Below, piece by piece: positions 40,318-47,147 of a stretch of DNA of 64,000 nt. Position 1 is the first letter of the stretch. Every line of letters starts with the position of its first letter. A program made the position numbers and the translations under genes. The notes below the pieces were generated by a model. That model ran no database searches. It was given only the letters and a program-made list of their open reading frames with translations, and was not told the DNA's origin. Source of the stretch: Pseudonocardia sulfidoxydans NBRC 16205 (GTDB lineage: Bacteria; Actinomycetota; Actinomycetes; Mycobacteriales; Pseudonocardiaceae); the NCBI RefSeq assembly GCF_007989085.1, contig NZ_BJVJ01000008.1:1-64000 (forward strand). The letters are read 5' to 3'.

Positions 40318-42915
40318 ATGCCGGTGCCGGGGACGAAGCTCCGCGTCCCCGTGCCGCGGCGGCGCCTCGTGGCCCGGCCGCGGATCCTCGACGACGTCCG
40401 TCGGGGCGCGCGTCTGGTGCTGGTGTCGGCGCCCGCGGGTTTCGGCAAGACGACGATGCTCGCGCAGTGGCTGGGTTCGGCGCCGGCCACTAGGACGGCG
40501 TGGCTGTCGCTCGACCCGGCCGACAGCGACCTGCGACGCTTCCTCACCCACGTCGTCGCCGCGCTGCGGACCGTCGCACCCGACACCGGTGCCGCGACGC
40601 TCGCGCAGCTCGACAGCGATCGGCTCCCGACCGTCGAGACGCTGCTGGCCCCGCTGGTCGACGACCTCGACCGGCTGGCGGGCGCGACCGTGCTGGCCTT
40701 GGACGACTACCACGTCGTCGACGACCCCGCGGTGCACGCGTGCGTGACCTACCTGCTCGACCAGCTGCCGGCCGGGGTGACGCTGGCCGTCGCGACCCGC
40801 GCCGATCCGCCGCTGCCCCTGCCGCGGCTGCGGGTGCGCGACGAGCTGGTCGAGCTGCGCGCCGCCGACCTGCGTTTCACCCCGGACGAGGCGGTCGAGT
40901 TCCTGACGGGTGTGATGGGTGTCGACCTCACCGGCGCCCAGGTCGCCGCCCTCGGCGCCCGCACCGAGGGCTGGGCGGCCGGGCTGCAGCTGGCGGCGTT
41001 GACGTTGCGGGGCCAGGACGACGTCGACCGGTTCGTCGACGACTTCACCGGCAGTCACCGGTTCGTCCTCGATTACCTCGTCGAGGAGGTCCTGCGCCGG
41101 CGCAGCGACGAGGTGCGCGACTTTCTGCTGGCGACGTCGGTGTTGCAGCAGCTCACCGGCCCGCTGTGCGACGCGCTGACCGGCCGCGACGACGGCGCCG
41201 GGACGCTCGCGACCCTGGAGCGGGACAACGTGTTCGTCGTGCCGCTCGACGGCCACCGCGTCTGGTACCGCTACCACCATCTGTTCGCCGAGGCGCTGCG
41301 TGCGCGGCTGACCGCGACGGGCCCGGAGCGGGTCGCCACGCTGCACCGGGCCGCCGCCGGTTGGCACGCCGCGCACGGTGTCCTCGCCGACGCCGTCGGC
41401 CACGCCGTCGCCGGGAACGACATGGCGTTCGCCGCCGACCTCGTCGAGCTCGGCCTGCCGGAGCTGCGCCGTCGTCGGGAGGACCGGACGCTGCGCACCT
41501 GGCTACGAGCCCTGCCCGACGACGAGGTACGCGGGCGGGCGCTGCTCGCGACCACCGCGGCCTGGTCGCGGCTCTCGGTGGGCGACCTCGACGGCGTCGG
41601 CACCTGGCTCGACGCGGCCGACGCCGCGCTGGGGCGTCCGATCGCGGCGATCCCCGGCGATCCCGGCCGGGTCGCTGCCCGCGACGACGAGCTCCGCGCG
41701 CTCCCGGCGACCGTCGCGATCTACCGGGCGTCGGTGGCCCAGGCGCGCGGCGACACCGCCGGGACGGTCGCCCACGCCCGCCGCGCCCTCGGCCTCGCCG
41801 GCCCGCGCGACCACCTCGCCCGTGGCGGCGCGGCCGGGTTCCTCGGGCTCGCCGCGTGGGCCGAGGGTGACATGGCGACGGCTGTCGACACCTTCGGCGA
41901 CGCGGTCGGGAGCCTCGCCGCGGCCGGCAACGTCGCCGACGAGCTGGGCGCGACCGTCGTCCTCGCCGAGATGTGGCGGTCCCGCGGCCGGCCGGTGCAG
42001 GCGCGGCGCCTCCTGGAACGGGCACTCGAACGGGCCGGCGACACCCCGCTGTCGACGACCGGCGACCTGCACGTCGCCCTCGCCGACGTGCTGCGCGAGC
42101 ACGACTCGCTCGATGCCGCCGACGAGCACCTCGCGGCCGCGCGGGAGCTGGGCGAGGGGGCGTCGCTGCTGGAGAACCGGTACCGCTGGTTCACCACCGC
42201 GGCCGGGCTCGCACGGGCCCGCGGTGACCTCGACGGCGCCCTCGCGCTGCTCGACGAGGCCGCCCCGCTGCACCTGCCCGGGTTCTTCCCCGACGTGCGG
42301 CCGATCCCGTCGGTGCGGGCCAGGGTGCTCATCGCCGCGGGCCGTCTCGACGAGGCCGAGCAGGCGCTCACCGGGGTCACGCTGGACGGGCCGGCGTCCT
42401 ACCTCGCCGAGTTCGACCGGCTGACGCTCGTCCGGCTGCGACTGGCACACGACACGGACGGGATCGCCGAGGCTCTCGACCGCATCGAGGACGACGCCCG
42501 CCGCGGGCAGCGCGACGGCAGCGTCGTCGAGGTCCGGATGCTGCGGGCCCTGCTCCATCAGGCCGACGGCCGGGTCGACGACGCCGTCGCCGAGCTCACC
42601 GCCGCCCTCGACGTGGGCGTCCCCGCCGGGTTCACGAGGCTGTTCCTCGACGAGGGCCCGGGACTGGCCGCGCTGCTCGCCCGCATCCCGAACCCGTTGG
42701 GCCGCAACGCCCCCACCCACGACGACGTGCTCAGCGCCCGCGAGCTCGACGTCCTGCGGCTGCTCGCCACCGACCTCACCGGACCGGAGATCGCCCGCAG
42801 CCTGTTCGTCACCGTCAACACGCTGCGCACCCACACCAAGGCCATCTTCACCAAGCTCGACGTGAACACCCGCCGGGCCGCGGTCCGGCGGGCGGGTGAG
42901 CGCGGCCTGCTCTGA
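40318..42915 (+). CDS. MalT-like LuxR-family ATPase regulator
   Basis: 865 residues with MalT architecture. Opening: [22 protein letters not shown]; Walker [17 protein letters not shown] near 40-53; Walker [12 protein letters not shown]; sensor [12 protein letters not shown]. The helical TPR-like middle (about 350-790) includes an ALL repeat, and the C-terminal LuxR HTH is [52 protein letters not shown]. Probably an ATP- and inducer-dependent activator. The next genes (43013-44489) are a likely target operon. Confidence 0.9.
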   Translation: MPVPGTKLRVPVPRRRLVARPRILDDVRRGARLVLVSAPAGFGKTTMLAQWLGSAPATRTAWLSLDPADSDLRRFLTHVVAALRTVAPDTGAATLAQLDSDRLPTVETLLAPLVDDLDRLAGATVLALDDYHVVDDPAVHACVTYLLDQLPAGVTLAVATRADPPLPLPRLRVRDELVELRAADLRFTPDEAVEFLTGVMGVDLTGAQVAALGARTEGWAAGLQLAALTLRGQDDVDRFVDDFTGSHRFVLDYLVEEVLRRRSDEVRDFLLATSVLQQLTGPLCDALTGRDDGAGTLATLERDNVFVVPLDGHRVWYRYHHLFAEALRARLTATGPERVATLHRAAAGWHAAHGVLADAVGHAVAGNDMAFAADLVELGLPELRRRREDRTLRTWLRALPDDEVRGRALLATTAAWSRLSVGDLDGVGTWLDAADAALGRPIAAIPGDPGRVAARDDELRALPATVAIYRASVAQARGDTAGTVAHARRALGLAGPRDHLARGGAAGFLGLAAWAEGDMATAVDTFGDAVGSLAAAGNVADELGATVVLAEMWRSRGRPVQARRLLERALERAGDTPLSTTGDLHVALADVLREHDSLDAADEHLAAARELGEGASLLENRYRWFTTAAGLARARGDLDGALALLDEAAPLHLPGFFPDVRPIPSVRARVLIAAGRLDEAEQALTGVTLDGPASYLAEFDRLTLVRLRLAHDTDGIAEALDRIEDDARRGQRDGSVVEVRMLRALLHQADGRVDDAVAELTAALDVGVPAGFTRLFLDEGPGLAALLARIPNPLGRNAPTHDDVLSARELDVLRLLATDLTGPEIARSLFVTVNTLRTHTKAIFTKLDVNTRRAAVRRAGERGLL

Positions 42916-42930
42916 CTCACAGCCCCGGGT

Positions 42931-42944
42931 CACATCGTCATGTG
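42931..42944. promoter_or_regulatory. Inverted repeat CACAT-N4-ATGTG, candidate operator
   Basis: Perfect 5-bp arms CACAT and ATGTG with spacer CGTC, 70 bp before the start of the membrane protein gene and just after the MalT-like gene stop. A plausible site for that regulator; there is no second copy nearby to support it. Confidence 0.35.
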
Positions 42945-43012
42945 ATGTGGGCTCACCAGGTCGGTTCATAGCGTCTGCGACACACCGACACACCACCTAC
43001 CGGGGAGCAGAC

Positions 43013-43672
43013 ATGACCGTCACCGTCACCGGCCTCACGCGGGCCGCAGGCCTCGCCACCGCGGCGTCCGGGCTGCTGTTCGGGCTCGTCCAGGTCATCC
43101 ATCCCGTCGAGACGGTCGCCGCCGTCACGACCACCGGTTGGGCCGTCACCCACCACCTGACGTTGCTGATGGCCGTCCTCGGCCTCGCCGGGATCGCGGG
43201 CGTCTACCTGAGCCAGGTGCGGCGGGCCGGCATCGTCGGGCTGGTGGGGTGGCTGGCGTTCAGCGCGTTCTACCTGCTGACGACGGCCTACACGTTCGTC
43301 GAGGCGTTCGTGCTGCCCGAGCTGGCCGGTGCCGCGCCCCGCATCGTCGACGAGCTGCTCGCGATCCCGGGAGGCGGCGACACCGGTGGCCTCGGGGCGG
43401 TCGCGGCGTTCGGGCCGGTGTCGTTCGGGGCGTACCTCGTCGGCGGCGTCCTGCTGGGCATCGCGCTGTTCCGCGCTCGGGTCCTGGCCCGCTGGGCGTC
43501 GGCGCTGCTGGCCGTCGGGCCCGTCCTCACCCTGGCCGTGCCGCTGGTCCCGCACTCGCTGCTGCGGCTGGCCGCGCTCCCGGTCGCCGTCGCGCTCGTC
43601 GGGCTCGGCGTCTCGCTGTGGCAGCGCCGCCCCGAGACCGCACCGCTCGTCGACGTGCCCACTGTCCGATGA
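43013..43672 (+). CDS. Integral membrane protein, unknown function
   Basis: 219 residues, about six membrane helices (for example LATAASGLLFGLVQVIHP, LTLLMAVLGLAGIAGVYL, VGLVGWLAFSAFYLLTTAYTFVEAFVLPEL). Similar to DUF4386-type or DoxX-neighbouring membrane proteins but not assigned. GGGGAGCAG precedes the ATG at 43013. Its stop overlaps the next ATG (ATGA), forming a three-gene operon with the DUF2306 protein and a small protein. Confidence 0.72.
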   Translation: MTVTVTGLTRAAGLATAASGLLFGLVQVIHPVETVAAVTTTGWAVTHHLTLLMAVLGLAGIAGVYLSQVRRAGIVGLVGWLAFSAFYLLTTAYTFVEAFVLPELAGAAPRIVDELLAIPGGGDTGGLGAVAAFGPVSFGAYLVGGVLLGIALFRARVLARWASALLAVGPVLTLAVPLVPHSLLRLAALPVAVALVGLGVSLWQRRPETAPLVDVPTVR

Positions 43673-44289
43673 GGACGGCGTGGCCCGTCCCGGTCGCGCT
43701 GGTCGCGTTGGGCGCGATTCCGCTCGTCGCCGGCGGGCTGCGGCTGCTGCAGCTCGCCGGCGGGCCCGCGCTCGTGCCCGCCGATCCCCGGTTCGACGCC
43801 GGCCCGCTACCGGTGGTGCTGCACGTCGTCGGGGCCGCGGTGTTCGTCGTCCTCGGCGCCGCGCAGTTCGTCCCGCGCCTGCGCCGCAACGGTTGGCACC
43901 GGCGGGCCGGCCGGGTCGCCGTCGCCGCGGGGCTGGTCGTCGCCGGGTCGGCGCTGTGGCTGACGCTGTTCACGCCGCCGAAGCCCGGGACCGGTGACCT
44001 GCTGTTCGCCCTGCGGCTGGTCTTCGCCTCGGCGCAGGCCGCGTGCCTGCTGCTCGGCGTGGCTGCCGTCCGGCGTCGTGACCTGTCCGCGCACCGGGCG
44101 TGGATGGTCCGCGCCTACGCGATCGCCCTCGCGGCCGGTACCCAGGTTCTGACGATCGGTCTCGGCACCGCCGTGTTCGGCGCCGGTGTGCTGGTCACCG
44201 ATCTGTCGAACGGTGCCGGGTGGGTGGTGAACCTGGCCGTCGCGGAGTGGGTCGTCCGCCGTCCGGCGCGGCTTCGGATCAGTCGATGA
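43669..44289 (+). CDS. DUF2306-like membrane protein
   Basis: 206 residues, four to five membrane helices. The pattern HVVGAAVFVVLGAAQFVPRLRRNGWHRRAGRVAVAAG and DLSAHRAWMVRAYAIALAAG, with conserved His and the RAYA motif, matches the DUF2306 (cytochrome b561-like) membrane family. Function unknown, possibly redox. The start overlaps the preceding stop; the stop overlaps the next start (ATGA). Confidence 0.75.
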   Translation: MRTAWPVPVALVALGAIPLVAGGLRLLQLAGGPALVPADPRFDAGPLPVVLHVVGAAVFVVLGAAQFVPRLRRNGWHRRAGRVAVAAGLVVAGSALWLTLFTPPKPGTGDLLFALRLVFASAQAACLLLGVAAVRRRDLSAHRAWMVRAYAIALAAGTQVLTIGLGTAVFGAGVLVTDLSNGAGWVVNLAVAEWVVRRPARLRISR

Positions 44290-44489
44290 CGGCCACCTAC
44301 GAGCTCCGCGTCGCAGGTCATCTCGACGACCACTGGTCCCCGCTGCTCGGTGGCCTCGTCCTCGTCCGCCATCCCGACGGCACCTCGACCCTCACCGGGC
44401 CGATGCCCGACCAGGCCCGCCTCCACGGCGTCCTCGCCGCCGTCCGCGACATCGGGGCACCGCTGCTGTCGCTGCGGATCGTGGGCTGA
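44286..44489 (+). CDS. Small hypothetical protein
   Basis: 67 residues (MTATYELRVAGHLDDHWSPLLGGLVLVRHPDGTSTLTGPMPDQARLHGVLAAVRDIGAPLLSLRIVG). The start overlaps the DUF2306 stop. The pattern DHWSPLLGGL...DG.STLTGPMPDQARLHGVLAAVRDIG is a recurring actinobacterial small-protein family of unknown function. Last gene of the operon, 75 bp before palindrome copy 7. Confidence 0.65.
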   Translation: MTATYELRVAGHLDDHWSPLLGGLVLVRHPDGTSTLTGPMPDQARLHGVLAAVRDIGAPLLSLRIVG

Positions 44490-44564
44490 CCCGGGCCCAG
44501 ATGCTGCGCCGAGATGCACGTCAGGGCGGTTCGCCCGCCCTCGGGTTCAAGGGGTCGTCGGGTC

Positions 44565-44604
44565 GTGAGTGGCGATAGTCGCGATAGCGACTATCGCCAC
44601 TCAC
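44565..44604. repeat. Palindromic 3'-end element, copy 7
   Basis: A 40-bp palindrome with arm GTGAGTGGCGATAGTCGC and loop GATA, between convergent genes, 5 bp beyond the SDR stop (44610). Flanks are GTC on the left and AGC on the right. It is the last copy in the window; none occurs in the remaining 19 kb. Confidence 0.9.
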
Positions 44605-44609
44605 AGCGG

Positions 44610-45434
44610 TCAGTACTCGGTGACGCCCGCGTCCGGCGACAGCTCGTGGGCGGTGATGAACCTCGACTCGTCGGAGGCGAGGAACAGCACCGTGTCGGCG
44701 ATGTCGCGCGGTTCGGCCTGGTCGAACGGCAGGATGTTGGTGAACATCCCGCCCAGCTTCGGGTGGGCCTCGAGGGCCTCGCCGATGATGCCGAGGACGT
44801 CGCCACCACCCATCGGCGTCTGCACCGCGCACGGGTGCACGCTGTTGACGCGGATGTTGTGCTCGCCCAGCTCGACCGCGAACGCCTTCGCCATCCCGCG
44901 CACCGCGAACTTGCTGGTGGTGTACGGGACGAGGAACGGCTGCACCGTGATGCCCGCGGCCGAGCTGATGATGATGACGGAGCCGCCGCCGGCGTCGACG
45001 AGGTGCGGCGCGGCGGCCATCACCGTGTTCCACGTGCCGGTGACGTTGGTGCTCTGGTGGTACTCGAACAGCTCGGGGGTGACGCGGTCCCACATGGCCG
45101 GGACGCAGATCCCAGCGTTGGCGACGACGACGTCGAGACGGCCGAGCCGGCTCACCCCGTCGTCGACGGCCGTGCGCAGCGCCGCGAGGTCACGGATGTC
45201 GAGCTGCGCGGACACGATCCGCCGGCCCAGCTTCTCGACGAGCGCGACGGTCTCGGCGAGGTCGTCGGGGGTCGACGACGGGTAGGGGACGTCCATCGGT
45301 GCGGCGAGGTCGACGGCGATGATGTCGGCGCCCTCCTCGGCCAGCCGCAGGGCGTCCGCCCGGCCCTGGCCCCGCGCCGCCCCGGTGACGAGAGCGACCT
45401 TGCCCGCGACGCGACCCGCTGCGCCGGCGGCCAT
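44610..45434 (-). CDS. Mycofactocin-coupled-type SDR
   Basis: 274-residue short-chain dehydrogenase. The cofactor loop TGAARGQGR (Ala-Arg-Gly-Gln-Gly-Arg instead of GIG) and the insert after IIAVDLAAPMDVPYPSSTPDDLAETVALVEKLGRRIV are hallmarks of the mycofactocin-dependent SDRs with tightly bound NAD. Catalytic site YTTSK. Oxidises an alcohol or carveol-like substrate. The ATG at 45434 overlaps the SnoaL-like stop (ATGA), so it is cotranscribed with the two upstream genes. Palindrome copy 7 ends the operon. Confidence 0.85.
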   Translation of the reverse strand: MAAGAAGRVAGKVALVTGAARGQGRADALRLAEEGADIIAVDLAAPMDVPYPSSTPDDLAETVALVEKLGRRIVSAQLDIRDLAALRTAVDDGVSRLGRLDVVVANAGICVPAMWDRVTPELFEYHQSTNVTGTWNTVMAAAPHLVDAGGGSVIIISSAAGITVQPFLVPYTTSKFAVRGMAKAFAVELGEHNIRVNSVHPCAVQTPMGGGDVLGIIGEALEAHPKLGGMFTNILPFDQAEPRDIADTVLFLASDESRFITAHELSPDAGVTEY

Positions 45435-45820
45435 CAGGCGAGACCCAGCCGCGTCCAGTACTCGCCGAAGCTGGGCGGGCACATGTCCGCGCCGCGGACG
45501 ACCTTGCCGTCGACGAACTGGTGGACCATCACCATGGTGAAGTCCAGGACGTCGTCGCCCTTGCGGCGGTAGGCGCGGATCCAGGCGACCACGAGGCCCT
45601 CGGGCGTCGTGTCGGTGCGGACGACCTCGTTCTTCGCCTCGTCGAGGTTGGCGAGGATGCCGAAGCCCTCCAGGAACGAGCCCTTGGTGTAGACGGTCTG
45701 GGTGCCGTCGGGTGTGAAGCCGGCCCAGGTCATGTCGTCGGCGTAGAGGCCGACCAGCAGGCTCGCGTCGCCCTTGTCGGCGGCGGCGAACGCCTCGGTG
45801 AGGTTGTCGGCGTCGGACAT
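45434..45820 (-). CDS. SnoaL / NTF2-like protein
   Basis: 128 residues with the alpha/beta cone fold of NTF2-like proteins: NLTEAFAAADKGDASLLVGLYADDMTWAGFTPDG, and HQFVDGKVVRGADMC near the end. Such proteins are small isomerases, cyclases or accessory subunits. The start overlaps the monooxygenase stop (TGATG) and the stop overlaps the SDR start: tight coupling in a three-gene operon. Confidence 0.78.
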   Translation of the reverse strand: MSDADNLTEAFAAADKGDASLLVGLYADDMTWAGFTPDGTQTVYTKGSFLEGFGILANLDEAKNEVVRTDTTPEGLVVAWIRAYRRKGDDVLDFTMVMVHQFVDGKVVRGADMCPPSFGEYWTRLGLA

Positions 45821-47016
45821 CAGTCGTTCTCCTTCTTCAGGTAGCCGGCGATGATCGGGGTGGACGCCTCGACCAGCGTCATCGGCTCGACGAGCATGTG
45901 CTGGGCGCCCACGGCGATGTCGCGCAGGCAGCGACCCAGGACGCTGGGGTTGCGGATCGAGGCGGAACCGCCCCAGTTGTAGGCCCAGGTCACGATGTCC
46001 TGGGCGACCTTCTGCACCCAGGTCGCGGCCTGGCGCAGGCGGGCGCGGTGCTCGTCGGTGATGGTGCCGGCGGCCGCGGCGGCCTCGGCGTCGGCGTGGG
46101 CCTGGTAGACGTAGAGGCGGGCGGCCTGCAGCAGGGCGTCGTGCTCGACGAAGCCGCGGCGGAACATCTCCGAGTCGCCGACGACCGTCGGGTAGCCGGG
46201 GCGCTTCTTGTCGGCGGTGATCCGGGCGATCTCCTCCAGCGCGCGCTGGGCGATGCCGAGCGCGACGGGCGCGTGCCCGCCGACGCCGATGCCGAGCATG
46301 CCCAGCTTGTAGACGGCCTCGGGGCGCACCGGCTCGGTGGAGAAGGTGTCCATGGTGTGGGCCTCGGGCACGAACAGCCCGTCGACCTTGTAGTTGTCGC
46401 TGCCGGTCGCGGCCATGCCCATCACGTCCCAGCCGCCCAGGAACTCGACCTGGTCGCGCGGGACGAAGGCGATGCGGCAGACCGGCGTCTCCCCGTTCAT
46501 CTCCGGGTTGCCGTCGTCACCGAGGACGACGAAGCCGGCGCCGATCCACGACGCGTGGTGCGAGCCGCTGCCGAAGCCGTAGGTGCCGGTGACCTCGTAG
46601 CCGCCGTCGACGCGCTTGCCGGTGCCGGTCGGCAGGATCATGCCGGCGGTGACGGCCTTGTCGGCGCCCGCGTACATCTCGCGCGCGCCGTCCTCGGGGA
46701 AGAACCCGACCGCGACGCCGGTGGAGAACGCGTTGGCCATGAAGGCCCAGCCGACGGAGCCGTCGGCGCGGGCGAGCTCCTCGACGACCTTCAGCGAGTT
46801 GACGATGCCCTGGCCGCCGCCGCCGTACTCGCGCGGCACGAGCACCCAGAACAGCTCGTTCTCGGCGAGGGCGTCGACGACCGGCTTGGTGATGGTGGCG
46901 CCGGCCTCCATCGTCTCGGCCTCGGCGTCGATGATCGGCTTGATGCTGCGGGCGCGGGCCACGTAGTCCACGCTGTCCTCGGCGGTCGGCGCCGGGCGGG
47001 TGAGTGTCTCCGTCAT
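45820..47016 (-). CDS. Acyl-CoA dehydrogenase-like flavin-dependent monooxygenase
   Basis: 398 residues with the acyl-CoA dehydrogenase fold of the HpaH/HsaA/DszC group (two-component flavin monooxygenases). VLVPREYGGGGQGIVNSLKVVEELARADGSVGWAFMAN and GYEVTGTYGFGSGSHHASWIGAGFVV are typical; the C-terminal helices carry RLRQAATWVQKVAQDIVTWAYNWGGSASI. The catalytic Glu of true dehydrogenases is not evident. It would need a flavin reductase; one lies at 39.4 kb. The ATG at 47016 follows GGAGG in the upstream codons. A pair of CACGTG boxes lies about 90 bp upstream. Confidence 0.85.
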   Translation of the reverse strand: MTETLTRPAPTAEDSVDYVARARSIKPIIDAEAETMEAGATITKPVVDALAENELFWVLVPREYGGGGQGIVNSLKVVEELARADGSVGWAFMANAFSTGVAVGFFPEDGAREMYAGADKAVTAGMILPTGTGKRVDGGYEVTGTYGFGSGSHHASWIGAGFVVLGDDGNPEMNGETPVCRIAFVPRDQVEFLGGWDVMGMAATGSDNYKVDGLFVPEAHTMDTFSTEPVRPEAVYKLGMLGIGVGGHAPVALGIAQRALEEIARITADKKRPGYPTVVGDSEMFRRGFVEHDALLQAARLYVYQAHADAEAAAAAGTITDEHRARLRQAATWVQKVAQDIVTWAYNWGGSASIRNPSVLGRCLRDIAVGAQHMLVEPMTLVEASTPIIAGYLKKEND

Positions 47017-47103
47017 GGTGTCGGCCTCCATTGGTCGATCAGCTGCTCGCACGTCGTTGACGGGCTCACGATGCCGATCGGCGTCCGGCGGGGGACCCGG
47101 GTG

Positions 47104-47124
47104 ACCACGTGGTCCGCCACGTGG
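47104..47124. promoter_or_regulatory. Tandem CCACGTGG boxes upstream of the monooxygenase operon
   Basis: Two copies of the palindrome CCACGTGG at 47105-47112 and 47117-47124, centres 12 bp apart, about one helical turn, between the LuxR stop and the monooxygenase start. Same-face spacing suits two bound regulator dimers. The ATPase-LuxR protein just upstream is the obvious candidate, unproven. Confidence 0.5.
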
Positions 47125-47147
47125 TCGGCGTCACGATCGGGCGCGGG

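Noticed and set aside
2327..44604. Treating the dispersed palindromes as a CRISPR array
   Set aside because: Copies are kilobases apart with genes between, palindromic to the centre and without spacers; no cas genes.
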